64,000 nt of DNA, taken from the NCBI RefSeq assembly GCF_013836145.1, contig NZ_CP057483.1, positions 3,410,001 to 3,474,000 on the forward strand, given 5' to 3'. Below, piece by piece: positions 34,417-44,340 of the stretch. Made by a program: the position numbers and the translations under genes. Positions within the stretch are counted from its first letter, which is position 1, and each line of letters begins with the position of its first letter. Source of the stretch: Citrobacter sp. RHB25-C09 (GTDB lineage Bacteria; Pseudomonadota; Gammaproteobacteria; Enterobacterales; Enterobacteriaceae). The notes below the pieces were generated by a model, which saw only the letters and a list, made by a program, of their open reading frames with translations, did not search any database and was not told the origin of the DNA.

Positions 34417-37400
34417 TCATCGGCCCAGCCCTTTAAGTAGTACATCAAGTATGAAACGGTTAGCTAAACGGGCAACATCCTTATCAGACAGGTAAGCAAC
34501 TGAATGTTTCTCAAACGCCCCCATGCTTTCAATGACAGCATTCTGTACGGCCTGAGGATAATCCCCAAGCATGATTTGCTCGATATCGTTATGGCGAAGT
34601 TGATCCATCACTGAATCATTTTCGGAAACTTTAGCCGCTACGCCATCAAGCCATACCAGCTTGTCTGCATCGGTCGTTTCTTCGCCAAACAACTCATTTA
34701 GCTGTTCCAGAATGTGCGATAATAGATCTTTCGGTCTTTCAGCAATTGAGCCACCGACGCTGGTGATCCCTTTAAGTCCTTCTCCCCCTTCTTGTAACTT
34801 GAGATCCTGAGTACGCTTCTCCCACAACTTATAGTGTGTTAGCTGTACCTGACTGATATCAAGATCGTCATCAAGCCGTTCCTCCCTTAGCAGCGGCAAC
34901 AAGTGGCGAGAAAAGACATTTAAGCGTTCCAGTTCTTCATCAGCCAGATCGACAATTTGCGAAGCAAATTCGTAAAAGCGGATAAAGCTATTCATATCTT
35001 TTTTGAACGTATCCAGCACGTCCTTCGCTTCACGAGCTTGCTTAACACTACGTTCGCAGTTTACTCGCCAAGTTTCATCGCCGCTTTTCTTTGCATCTTC
35101 GAGTGTCGATAACGCCCCTCGTAATACATCCATCGCGGAGCGGTAACGATGAGTAAAACGATCTACCGCAGGTTTACAGTACCCCGTTAGCGTTTCAGGA
35201 CCACGTTTCGGGTCAAAATAAGCATCAGAAAAATTAATCACTTCATGCCATTGCCATATATGCTGTTCATTCAGCTTATGGAAAATAGCATAAACAAGGT
35301 TGGGATCGGATACCTGCACCAGTTCGGCATTCTGATAATACTCTTTAAACTCAGCCAGAATATCCTGAGGATCATTAACAAAATCAAGAACAAATGTGCT
35401 GCTTTTCCCCGGATACGTACGATTAAGACGGGATAGTGTCTGAATACAATCCACGCCCTTGAGTTTTTTATCAACGTACATGGCGACCAGTTTCGGCTGG
35501 TCAAAGCCTGTCTGGAATTTATTAGCAACCAGCATCACCTGATAATCATCAGTATCGAATGCTTTACGCATATCCCGACCTTGCAGGCCAGGGTTCATCG
35601 AGTTTTCCGTGTAGCTTTCGCCCTCATCGACAACTTCACCTGAGAACGCCACCATTGCTGTTAAACGTTTATAGCCTTTTTCCCGCACATAGCTATCAAA
35701 CGCCTGCTTATATTTTACCGCTTCGAGGCGACTACTGGTTACTACCATCGCTTTCGCTTCGTGATTTAGTAAATGAGCAACATGCTCACGGAAATGTTCA
35801 ATGATGACCTGTGATTTCTGGGCAATATTGTGAGGGTGTAAGCGAACCCACTTACTCAACTGCGTTTTGGCTTTTTTGCGGTCGACTTCTTTATCTTCGG
35901 CATCATGCGCCAGACGATACGCCTGCCCATAGCTGGTGTAATTTTTCAGAACATCCAGAATAAACTCTTCTTCGATCGCCTGTCGCATTGAATACAGATG
36001 AAATGGCTTCGGTTTATTGTCATTCGCCAAAGGCATTTCGGGATGAGGCGGTCTACCAAACAGCTCTAATGTCTTGGCTTTAGGCGTGGCAGTAAAGGCA
36101 AAATAGCTTATATCAGAGGAACCTCTACGAGCCTCAAGCGTCGCATTGATAACATCCTGACCATCCATTTCTTCTTCATCTATTTTTTCCGCCATCAGCA
36201 CTTCGCGAAGCTGTCGAGCAGTCGTTCCCGTCTGACTTGAGTGTGCTTCATCAGCGATAACAGCAAAGCTTCGTCCTTTCAGACCAGTACTTTCCTGAAT
36301 AGCCTTGAGCACATGCGGGAAAGTCTGGATCGTCACGATGATAATTGCCGTACCAGACGATAAAGCCTCGGTTAGTTGCGAAGACTTACTACCCGACTCA
36401 CGGCTGATTTTACATACCACACCATCCTGATGTTCAAACTGGTAAATCGTGTCCTGCAATTGACCATCCAACACAGTGCGGTCTGTAATAACGATTACCG
36501 AATTAAAAAACTTGTTACCATCCTGGCGGTACAATGACGCTAACTGATGGGACAACCAAGCTATTGAGTTGGATTTACCGGAACCAGCGCTATGCTGAAT
36601 AAGGTACTTTTGCCCTGTTCCCTCCACGCGAACGGCATTCAGCAATGACTGAACAGCGACCCATTGGTGGTAACGCGGGAAAATCAGGGTTTCCTTGATT
36701 TCCTGATGACCAAGCGCATCATCAACGCGCTTTTGCTCCAGATGTAAGTAGCGCCCCAAAATACGCAGCCAGTTATCCGGTTGCAGGATTTCCTGCCATA
36801 GATAGGCTGTCGCATACCCCTCTAATGGTTGATCGTTACCCGCCCCGCCTTCTGCGGTTCCCCGGTTAAAAGGCAGGAAAAAGGTTTTCTTTCCATCCAG
36901 TTTGGTGGTCATCGCCACCTCATACTGATTGACCGCAAAATGGACCAGCGCACCGCGTTTGAAGGTCAACAGTGGTTCTGGTTTATTTCCGGTTTTTGGC
37001 TGGCGGTCATTGATATACTGTAGTTTTGCCGCATCAAGCGATTGTTTAAACGCCGATTTCAGTTCAAGTGTGGCGATAGGCAACCCATTCAGAAACAATG
37101 TCAAATCAATGCGGCCATCATAACCATTGGGCGAATAAATCAGTTCAGGTACTACTCGTAAACGGTTAGCGCAATAGCGAACCAGCAAGTCTGGATTAAG
37201 GTCATGATCGGGTTTAAAGGTGCAAAGCTGAAAACGAGCACCGCGATCCGCTAAGGTATGTCTCAGCGTCCACAAGGTTCCTTTAGCCGAAAGATGTCTC
37301 TCAACCGCGTTGAGAAAATGTACATCTGTATCTTTTGGATAAATTCCGCAAAACTTGTCCCAGACTTCCGGCTGGGTTTCCTGTACATAAGCAAGCGCAT

Positions 37401-37521
37401 CTTCTGGATAAATCGCCCTCTCACGATCGTAGCCGGATGAGCTTCCAAATAACCAACCACTGGATGATAGTTGCTCAATAATGTGATTCTGGAATAATAG
37501 TTCTGCGGATTTAGATACCAT
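34417..37521 (-). CDS. hsdR: Type I restriction enzyme R subunit
   Basis: 1034 residues. N-terminal nuclease of PD-(D/E)XK type (YDGRIDLTLFLNGLPIATLELKS, with Asp and Glu-x-Lys). The translocase follows, with Walker A HSAGSGKSNS, the DEAH box (ADEAHSSQTG) and helicase motif SRLNRTYPGK. The ATG at 37521 follows the stop of the upstream nuclease gene by one base; a TTG farther upstream would overlap that gene. It cuts unmodified DNA with HsdM and HsdS. Last gene of a four-gene operon. Confidence 0.96.
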   Translation of the reverse strand: MVSKSAELLFQNHIIEQLSSSGWLFGSSSGYDRERAIYPEDALAYVQETQPEVWDKFCGIYPKDTDVHFLNAVERHLSAKGTLWTLRHTLADRGARFQLCTFKPDHDLNPDLLVRYCANRLRVVPELIYSPNGYDGRIDLTLFLNGLPIATLELKSAFKQSLDAAKLQYINDRQPKTGNKPEPLLTFKRGALVHFAVNQYEVAMTTKLDGKKTFFLPFNRGTAEGGAGNDQPLEGYATAYLWQEILQPDNWLRILGRYLHLEQKRVDDALGHQEIKETLIFPRYHQWVAVQSLLNAVRVEGTGQKYLIQHSAGSGKSNSIAWLSHQLASLYRQDGNKFFNSVIVITDRTVLDGQLQDTIYQFEHQDGVVCKISRESGSKSSQLTEALSSGTAIIIVTIQTFPHVLKAIQESTGLKGRSFAVIADEAHSSQTGTTARQLREVLMAEKIDEEEMDGQDVINATLEARRGSSDISYFAFTATPKAKTLELFGRPPHPEMPLANDNKPKPFHLYSMRQAIEEEFILDVLKNYTSYGQAYRLAHDAEDKEVDRKKAKTQLSKWVRLHPHNIAQKSQVIIEHFREHVAHLLNHEAKAMVVTSSRLEAVKYKQAFDSYVREKGYKRLTAMVAFSGEVVDEGESYTENSMNPGLQGRDMRKAFDTDDYQVMLVANKFQTGFDQPKLVAMYVDKKLKGVDCIQTLSRLNRTYPGKSSTFVLDFVNDPQDILAEFKEYYQNAELVQVSDPNLVYAIFHKLNEQHIWQWHEVINFSDAYFDPKRGPETLTGYCKPAVDRFTHRYRSAMDVLRGALSTLEDAKKSGDETWRVNCERSVKQAREAKDVLDTFKKDMNSFIRFYEFASQIVDLADEELERLNVFSRHLLPLLREERLDDDLDISQVQLTHYKLWEKRTQDLKLQEGGEGLKGITSVGGSIAERPKDLLSHILEQLNELFGEETTDADKLVWLDGVAAKVSENDSVMDQLRHNDIEQIMLGDYPQAVQNAVIESMGAFEKHSVAYLSDKDVARLANRFILDVLLKGLGR

Positions 37522-37522
37522 A

Positions 37523-38440
37523 TCAGTTCTCTTGATACGCTTGCTCAATCAGTAACTTAGCTTTTGCTAAATCTGCCTGATTACGGACAACCACCTCAAT
37601 ATCACCGGTTCCCCAGTGTCCCAAATTAGTAACATCTCTGACGATATCAGAGATGATCACCTGCTCCGGTTTTAGTTTCAGGTAAAGCTTGACGTGTGGT
37701 TCTTTGGCTGTGGGCCATATCACGACGCTTAGAAAATTCTTTATCTTCTGAAACGCAGTATAAAGCAGTAACTCTTTGCGCTGAACCTCATCACCCAAGC
37801 TATCAGCAAAATCACAGATATTCTGATAAAGCGCAACCAGTTCAGGGGAAGACTTATCCAGACGATAGCGTTGAGCATTTTTCTTCTGCTTCGGCACCTG
37901 ATTCTCTATTGCAACAGGCTGAGGCTTGTGAGTCTCGGTAGCAGCATTCACCAGCTCAAACATCAGGAGATCAGGGTTAAACAGCTTATAGCGGATAAGA
38001 TTGATATTGCGGTTAATCTGCGCAACGGCATGCTCGTCATATTTGGTAAAATCTGCCGCAATGCAAATCACACGGGCATTGGACCAATCGATATCGTCAG
38101 CAACCTGTTTACCAAACTTATCCATCACCAGCCAACGGAACTCGGCTTGATGATCTAATAGCCAGTCCAGATAGAACAACCCCTGATTAATGACGTTCTC
38201 GTTACTCTGACGTTTATATTCGATAATCACTGGCGTGTTGTTTTCATCCAGGCCCAATGAGTCAATGCGCCCCTTATGGGTCTTGCCTGTGCTGTATTCT
38301 GTCGCCAAAAAACGAACCCCAAGGAAAGCCTCCATATGAAACTCGATCAGTTTTTGCAGATCTTTTTCAATGGCTGCTGATTTTCCCGGCAGTTCAGAGA
38401 CACCGTTTTTATCGTAACGAAAGAGCTGGATATCACTCAT
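37523..38440 (-). CDS. PD-(D/E)XK nuclease-like protein with DUF5655-like C terminus
   Basis: 305 residues. The N-terminal half carries a nuclease-like motif: Asp60 in GRIDSLGLDENNTPVIIEYKR with Glu74-Tyr-Lys76. The C-terminal part (about 205-300: LYQNICDFADSL...LGHWGTGDIEVVV) resembles the DUF5655 domain. It overlaps hsdS by 4 bp and abuts hsdR by one base, so it is translationally embedded in the restriction operon. It may modulate restriction or act as a second nuclease; its role is not known to me. Confidence 0.8.
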   Translation of the reverse strand: MSDIQLFRYDKNGVSELPGKSAAIEKDLQKLIEFHMEAFLGVRFLATEYSTGKTHKGRIDSLGLDENNTPVIIEYKRQSNENVINQGLFYLDWLLDHQAEFRWLVMDKFGKQVADDIDWSNARVICIAADFTKYDEHAVAQINRNINLIRYKLFNPDLLMFELVNAATETHKPQPVAIENQVPKQKKNAQRYRLDKSSPELVALYQNICDFADSLGDEVQRKELLLYTAFQKIKNFLSVVIWPTAKEPHVKLYLKLKPEQVIISDIVRDVTNLGHWGTGDIEVVVRNQADLAKAKLLIEQAYQEN

Positions 38441-39753
38441 GCTACATCCTTAGCATCGGGTTGCCATTTGCGTACGTCAATCTTACCAGTTACGGCGGCG
38501 GAAATTAGGGTGGAACGTCGTTCTTTGAGTAAGTGGATACTCTCTTGCGACTTTACAATTAAATCATCTAAATTTTTTGTAATTCTCTGCAAATAGTAAG
38601 CTATTTCAATTTGTTCACTTTTTCCCGGAAAAGGTATCTTACACTCTGCAAGAGATTCTCTATTAATTTTAGGCATAGCGACACGATCTGCTTGATTAAC
38701 TGCAAATCTAGTAAAAATTGATGACAATAAGAACCATGATAAATAATCATTTGTCAAACCAGAACGAGCCGTCATTGGATACATATCTGCACTACAAAGC
38801 ACATTATTTCCAGGTGAAATACATACTTTAGCTAAAGCGGGACGAATTTTGCTATAAATCACCTCCCCTTTTTTACAAAGATACTTACTACTTTCAGCAC
38901 CTTGTTCTTCAGCCGTTTCTAAATTTAATATTCTGCCTTCACCACTTTGTATGTGATTTGGTGCAATCAACCAGTATTTTTTATATTGCTCAGACTTAGG
39001 GTCGACTAAACCACTACGAATACTGACGCAATAACTAAATTTTATCACATTCCAATGTTCTGGAATATCCCCCAACCATTCAATACCAGAGTATTTCATT
39101 TTAACATCGGCATTTAATCCTTTAGTTATAGAATGGGATATTACCGCTTGTCTTTTTTCTTTCAAAAATTCAATAAGCTGCTCCTGCTTACCAATTAAGC
39201 AATCAACTTTCGCAATTTCACAATCAAGAAAACTGGCTATACATTCTTGCTCCTCAATCGAAGGAAAAGGTAGATCAATGCAGCAATATTGTTCATAATT
39301 TATCGCTTTTCCATCACGGAGACTATCAGTTGTAGCTTGTAATGCAGAAACAAACACTGAAGATTTTTTTAAAAATCTATAGTAATCGACGTTAATATTC
39401 TTTAGAGGATATAACACGGTATACGCAGGGCTAATACAGCCATCATACGCACTATATTCTATACCACCCTCAAAACTTCTCAGACTAATAACAAAATCAT
39501 TTTTATGAACCTTTCTAAAACTTCCCGTCCCCTTAAGGGCTAGTGCAACCTTACTTCCTGTTTTTTCAATCATCAATTTTTGAGGAATAACTCCATACTT
39601 TTGGCTAGCAGCCAATTGTTCATCTGCATCATCAGCCACAGTTCGTCTATTACCAAACAATCTCTTTGCCGATAATATACGCCATGAGGATGGAATTACC
39701 CCCAACCATTCTACACCAGAATTCTTATATTCAGAGTATTCTTTATAACTCAT
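38437..39753 (-). CDS. hsdS: Type I restriction enzyme specificity subunit
   Basis: 438 residues with two target-recognition domains, each introduced by a GVEWLGxIPxxW motif (residues 13-22 and about 223-233) and separated by conserved helices (LIEFLKEKRQAVISHSITKGL; LLKERRSTLISAAVTGKI). It sets the DNA target of the HsdM/HsdR complex. Variable domains are AT-rich relative to the conserved parts, as usual for recombining hsdS genes. Overlaps hsdM by 4 bp. Confidence 0.95.
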   Translation of the reverse strand: MSYKEYSEYKNSGVEWLGVIPSSWRILSAKRLFGNRRTVADDADEQLAASQKYGVIPQKLMIEKTGSKVALALKGTGSFRKVHKNDFVISLRSFEGGIEYSAYDGCISPAYTVLYPLKNINVDYYRFLKKSSVFVSALQATTDSLRDGKAINYEQYCCIDLPFPSIEEQECIASFLDCEIAKVDCLIGKQEQLIEFLKEKRQAVISHSITKGLNADVKMKYSGIEWLGDIPEHWNVIKFSYCVSIRSGLVDPKSEQYKKYWLIAPNHIQSGEGRILNLETAEEQGAESSKYLCKKGEVIYSKIRPALAKVCISPGNNVLCSADMYPMTARSGLTNDYLSWFLLSSIFTRFAVNQADRVAMPKINRESLAECKIPFPGKSEQIEIAYYLQRITKNLDDLIVKSQESIHLLKERRSTLISAAVTGKIDVRKWQPDAKDVA

Positions 39754-41672
39754 GAATGGATCTCCGCCAGCAAAGTCATAATCTCTCTGCTCACCTTATC
39801 CAAGTCTCGGTCAATTTCCTCCAATGAACGCGGCGGTTGATATTGATAAAAATGTCGGTTAAAAGGGATTTCATAACCCACTAATCCGATCTGCCCATCA
39901 TAAGGATCGGTTTTTTCGGTATCGATCCATGCATCAGGTACATGCGGTAACACCTCGCGAGCGAAATATGTCTCAACTGATTCACTCAATGGAACATTTT
40001 CATAATCACGCAAACTAGTATCAGCCTCAGGTTTACCTTTAGTCTTACAAACGTCAGCGTTCTCATCTGTTTCACTTAAGTGCTTTATCAAAAGCTTAAA
40101 CTGAGCAGCAGAAACTTTCGGTAATGCTTTTTTGAATTTTTCCCGGCTTAAATATTTATCATCCATTGCATTCAGAGCGGCTAATAACTCTAAATCACCA
40201 TGTTTCGACCAGTCTTTATCTGCCAGCAACGCTTCACGACGAGCAGGATCGCGAGGAAAAAATGCCAGCTTAAGCGGTCTTTCCACCGTAATACGGCGAT
40301 AGCCAAAATCAGAGGTCTTAAACAGCTTAACATTTGCCGAAGGTTGATAGCGCGTATACTGATTCACAATCTCGTCAATCTGCGCTTCCGTTAACTCTTT
40401 ACGCTTACTACCAAGAGATTTCCGCATCGGCGCAAATTGCTCTGTGGCATTAATCAGCAGCACCTTGCCCTTACGTTCTTTCGGTTTATGATTGCTGAGT
40501 ACCCAGATGTAAGTCGCAATCCCTGTGTTGTAGAACATATCGGTCGGCAACGCGACAATAGCATCCAGCAGATCCTGTTCCAGCACAAAGCGGCGGATCT
40601 CGCTTTCACCACTGCCCGCACCTCCGGTAAAGAGTGGCGAACCGTTAAGAATGATCCCGATACGGCTGTTATCATTCATCTTACTAATCAGGTGCAGCAA
40701 GAACAGCAAAGAACCATCGGATACTCTCGGCAAACCGGGTCCAAAACGCCCATCGTAGCCCTTTTTATGTTCTTTGCGGATAACGGTATCAATCTTTTTC
40801 CAGTCAACGCCAAACGGTGGGTTGGACAGGCAGTAATCAAAACGCTCATTCCAGAGCTGATCGTCAGAGAGGGTATTTCCCAGCTTGATATTGCTGATAT
40901 CCTGTCCCTTGATCAGCATGTCCGCTTTACAGATAGCGTAAGACTCTGGGTTTAGCTCCTGACCATAAGCCCGAAGGCTGGCACTGGGGTTTATTCCATG
41001 CAGGTATTCCATACCGCTAGAAAGGAAGCCGCCTGTCCCGGCGGTAGGATCGTAGATGCGGCGGATAAGTCCCGGTTTAGTCAATGCTGCATCGTCGTCC
41101 GCAAACACCAGAGAGGTTGTCAGTCGCACGATATCCCGTGGCGTAAAGTGCTCACCCGCCGTTTCGTTAGAACTTTCTGCAAACCGGCGGATCAAGTCCT
41201 CAAATATCAGCCCCATATCGTGGTTGCTGACAGAAGAGGGGCTCAAATCAGCCTCGGCAAATTTTTTGGCTACTTTGTAGAGTAAATTGGCATCATCAAG
41301 CTGCTGTATAAACTCATAGAATTTAAAGTGTTCGAAGATCTCACGCGCGTCATAGCTGAATGAGCGAATGTAACGCTCAAGATTAAGTCGTGGCTGTGTT
41401 TCCCCCAACTTACTGAGGTCCAACGGCGAAGTATTGTAAAAGTGTTGCCCGGAAGCGTGGCGAAGAATTGCATCGGCAGCGTTCTCATCAAGCTTTTCAA
41501 CCACAGGTAACTTATCAAGTACAGCCTGTTTGGTAGGCGCAAGTACACACTCAAGACGACGAAGAACGGTGAATGGCAGAATCACTCTGCCATACTGAGA
41601 CTGTTTGAAATCACCACGTAGTAAGTCAGCGACAGACCATAAGAAAGCCGCCATTGAAGAAAAATTAGTCAT
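39750..41672 (-). CDS. hsdM: Type I restriction enzyme methylase subunit
   Basis: 640 residues. N6-adenine methyltransferase with SAM motif DPTAGTGGFLSSG (about residue 208) and catalytic LSNPPFG (about 285). The start at 41672 (MTNFSSMAAFLW) has AGAGGTAATAAA as ribosome site, whereas the in-frame upstream start has none. First gene of hsdM-hsdS-nuclease-hsdR. Confidence 0.95.
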   Translation of the reverse strand: MTNFSSMAAFLWSVADLLRGDFKQSQYGRVILPFTVLRRLECVLAPTKQAVLDKLPVVEKLDENAADAILRHASGQHFYNTSPLDLSKLGETQPRLNLERYIRSFSYDAREIFEHFKFYEFIQQLDDANLLYKVAKKFAEADLSPSSVSNHDMGLIFEDLIRRFAESSNETAGEHFTPRDIVRLTTSLVFADDDAALTKPGLIRRIYDPTAGTGGFLSSGMEYLHGINPSASLRAYGQELNPESYAICKADMLIKGQDISNIKLGNTLSDDQLWNERFDYCLSNPPFGVDWKKIDTVIRKEHKKGYDGRFGPGLPRVSDGSLLFLLHLISKMNDNSRIGIILNGSPLFTGGAGSGESEIRRFVLEQDLLDAIVALPTDMFYNTGIATYIWVLSNHKPKERKGKVLLINATEQFAPMRKSLGSKRKELTEAQIDEIVNQYTRYQPSANVKLFKTSDFGYRRITVERPLKLAFFPRDPARREALLADKDWSKHGDLELLAALNAMDDKYLSREKFKKALPKVSAAQFKLLIKHLSETDENADVCKTKGKPEADTSLRDYENVPLSESVETYFAREVLPHVPDAWIDTEKTDPYDGQIGLVGYEIPFNRHFYQYQPPRSLEEIDRDLDKVSREIMTLLAEIHS

Positions 41673-41817
41673 TTTATTACCTCTTGATTTTGCCCTATTG
41701 TCCACGTTAAAGCGGAGAGGACAAGAAGAAGTGAAAGCTGCGAGGTCTTTTCTCTTGTATGGCTACATACGGGTGACGTGCCGTGGATTACTGGAATCTC
41801 CCACATGAACAAAAGTG

Positions 41818-43290
41818 CTAATGCTTTTTCTCAATCAAAAGGTATGGGTGGGACCAGTCAGTAACCTCTTCATATGAAACGAACCCATCGTGTTCCAGTG
41901 CGCAAACACCCTTATGACTGGCAACGTAATCGTATACAGCTTGACTTTCCAGCCCCTGTAACATGTGCGACAGCAGCTTCCGGCGCATCACATCTGACTT
42001 CCTGCGTTTACGCGCTGCCACATCTTTGTAGGTAATGTTAAAGGGCTGCCCTACCGCGTTGGTGACGCATTTACCATAACGGTTGGTTTTTGCTACACCT
42101 TCGTAATGATCCAACAGTAAAGCCAGATCTCGCCTCAGGGGTTGCAGAAGGTGCTTCCAGCGTTTCAGTACTCGCTTTGCTTCTACCTTACCTAGCTCAC
42201 GATTCAACAAGCGTCGGGTACTGGATTTAAGCGATAGCGTAACGAACCCTGCGTTGAATACACTGGAAAACCGGAATTGCTTAACCAGTTCTTCAGCAAT
42301 ACGCAATACCCGGCAGATATATTGAGTTTCCAGCACCTCCAGCGACTTTGCCGAAATGCCAATACTCAACAGCTCATGTCGCAGTATCTCAAGCTGGCAT
42401 CCCTTGATGTCATAGTTGTGACCACGGGCCAGACACGCCCACTTCATTTTAGACGGTAGAGTCTGGAAGCCAGTGCCAACCTCAAAGGATCTTCCGCCAA
42501 GGTACGCAGTTTTATACGATTGCCTGTAGGACACTATCAACGGTGATTCTTTCACCAGGTCCACGCCTGTTTCAGCCAATCGCGACAGGAAGTTGAAAAT
42601 GAATATTTTGTTCTTCTTCGTGGGATTCTCATTATAGTAATCCAGCAGTGCATCCAGATTGATTTCAAGCGGCTCAAGGTTGTTCCAGACACTCACTACC
42701 AGCTCCCTGAAGGCAGCGTTGGGGATATCGCGTTTAGACTGCTGATGTTTAGCGTTCTGCCCACGGTCGATCGCAACTCCAATCAGATCATCAAATGAGT
42801 AGTTTTTACGCTTGGTGAAAATATCAGTCAGATAATGGTAGCGATCCTTACGGCTAAGGTATGCCTCGCGGTCGTTGCCAAACAACTTACGCAGGAAACG
42901 TTGAGAAACAGCATATTCCCGGCAAGAACTTTGAGCATTGGAATACCCGGTTAGTTTAATGATTCCCGCGCTTGCCAGTGCCTCCATTGCACGTTCATGC
43001 GTCGGTCCACTTTTCTTAAATACTCCAGGAAGTTTATCCCTACCCAGCTCAAATGGTACTGGCACAGAATAAGACCATTTTTTACTCGCCTTAATCTTTG
43101 CTTTTTTCTTGTTTTTACGACTACAGGTCGACACACAAATAACATGCTGAAGAAATACTGCTATATTACGATAAAATGGACGCCGAAGACTTGGCACACT
43201 ATTATAAGGAATACTGAAAACGACCGACTTGAAATAGTCCAGCGTTGAATCTGTCACAAGGATATTGTTATGCGTAATGTATGGTTTCAT
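41818..43290 (-). CDS. Divergent single-subunit polymerase candidate (family A/T7-RNAP-like, TV-Pol type)
   Basis: 490 residues with no simple match, but three blocks fit the palm and fingers of family A polymerases in the right order. The candidate motif A is GHNYDIKGCQLEIL (Asp294), preceded by GRSFEVGTGFQTLP. The candidate motif B is VKQFRFSSVFNAGF (Lys337-x7-Phe-Asn). The candidate motif C is LEHDGFVSYEE (His467-Asp468), preceded by SHMLQGLESQAVYDY, which resembles the helix before motif C. The family described as TV-Pol in mobile elements and DNA viruses has this pattern. Ribosome site AGGTGAATT. It faces hsdM and lies 2.3 kb from a DUF927 helicase gene. The N-terminal 250 residues are unassigned. 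Activity is inferred from motifs only. Confidence 0.55.
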   Translation of the reverse strand: MKPYITHNNILVTDSTLDYFKSVVFSIPYNSVPSLRRPFYRNIAVFLQHVICVSTCSRKNKKKAKIKASKKWSYSVPVPFELGRDKLPGVFKKSGPTHERAMEALASAGIIKLTGYSNAQSSCREYAVSQRFLRKLFGNDREAYLSRKDRYHYLTDIFTKRKNYSFDDLIGVAIDRGQNAKHQQSKRDIPNAAFRELVVSVWNNLEPLEINLDALLDYYNENPTKKNKIFIFNFLSRLAETGVDLVKESPLIVSYRQSYKTAYLGGRSFEVGTGFQTLPSKMKWACLARGHNYDIKGCQLEILRHELLSIGISAKSLEVLETQYICRVLRIAEELVKQFRFSSVFNAGFVTLSLKSSTRRLLNRELGKVEAKRVLKRWKHLLQPLRRDLALLLDHYEGVAKTNRYGKCVTNAVGQPFNITYKDVAARKRRKSDVMRRKLLSHMLQGLESQAVYDYVASHKGVCALEHDGFVSYEEVTDWSHPYLLIEKKH

Positions 43291-43926
43291 AATTCACCTG
43301 TATATTGAGATCAAAGCACCATGCCCTGACCCCATTTATTTACAACTGAATTACGCAAATCATATGTGAACCCAACAAGGTTCAGATGCTAGATAATGAT
43401 CATAATATTGGAGGCTGGAGCCTCATGATAGCTGATACTGGATAATGGCTATAGTATGTAATGACATTTATACAACAATATAGAGATAGAGTGTATACAG
43501 AGTATAATAGATATATCTATATACCTTGTAGACGTAAATAGCGAATAAATATCAGTTTGGCCAGAATGGGATTAGCGGATTCGTAAAACGTTACCGGTTA
43601 TTAAGCGGTACAGCCTCCTCCCGGTGATATTCAATAACGGTTGTAGACACATATTATTCTCTGGTTTTATTCTTTTGAAACCTCGAATTTGCTCAACACC
43701 GCCGTTCCTTGCAACTATCAGAGTCAGGGAAAGCCATCGCCGATTTTCCCCTACCATTGTACGAGATGCAAATCGGACACTAAACAGCAGCGGTAGTTCG
43801 CCGGTCTACTAGGTCAAAATCCGGCAACGTTGGGCGGTCTGGAAGGGTGTTTTTTTGCAGGTCACTCATTTCAGTTCTGCCTCTTAACCGATTAATCAGT
43901 GAAGTAACTGGCCTCTGAATCTGCCG
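43291..43926. other. Intergenic region before the polymerase gene
   Basis: An AT-rich stretch (43,380-43,560) probably holds the polymerase promoter and includes the small hairpin GAGGCTGGAGCCTC. From 43,560 the base composition rises. A 29-codon minus-strand frame (43,869 to 43,780, MSDLQKNTLPDRP...) has regulator-like wording but stops early, so it may be a truncated gene. No complete gene can be supported. Confidence 0.5.
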
Positions 43927-44051
43927 GGCTGGTCTCCGTACAACAGGCTGATGACGAAGCGGACAACCCCCTTGCTTAGGGATGAATTGCTGGTGAAGGA
44001 CAGCAACCCGACTCTGCGTTGAGTGCGTAATTGCACAGTCAGAGACCAGGC
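43927..44051. ncRNA. Candidate structured RNA
   Basis: A 118-nt segment is closed by CTGGTCTC (43929-43936) and GAGACCAG (44042-44049). Inside are TTGCTG/CAGCAA (43987-43992/44001-44006, 8-nt loop) and GTGC/GCAC (44023-44026/44033-44036), plus an alternative CTCTG/CAGAG pairing. No open frame covers it. It lies in a 1-kb gap without clear genes. Strand and function are unknown; it may be a regulatory RNA or an origin structure. Confidence 0.35.
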
Positions 44052-44340
44052 TCGCCTACAAAGCCGCAATCAATAAATCACTAAATCACTTTTTTCAAAG
44101 CGCCAAATGTTTTCACCATGGTTAGCCTACCAGTGCTGAGTAGTGTTGATCACCCATTTTCAGCAACTGGGCGAGTTAACGCATCTACATACCCTCCCGA
44201 TATCCTCTTTGAACGATTTCAGCGAAAAGCTCATCAACAAACCTTGTTGCGATTATGGGTATTCGGCGACAGAATAGTCATCACAATCGATCCGCATTTC
44301 AACAGATTGCGATCACTTACAACGTAAGGTTAAGAGGCCT

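Noticed and set aside
43572..43757. 61-codon minus-strand frame near the polymerase gene
   Set aside because: No ribosome site and no domain; may be conserved repeat DNA but a gene cannot be supported.
44118..44327. 69-codon plus-strand frame before the cargo pair
   Set aside because: No ribosome site and no recognisable domain; kept only as part of the unexplained gap.
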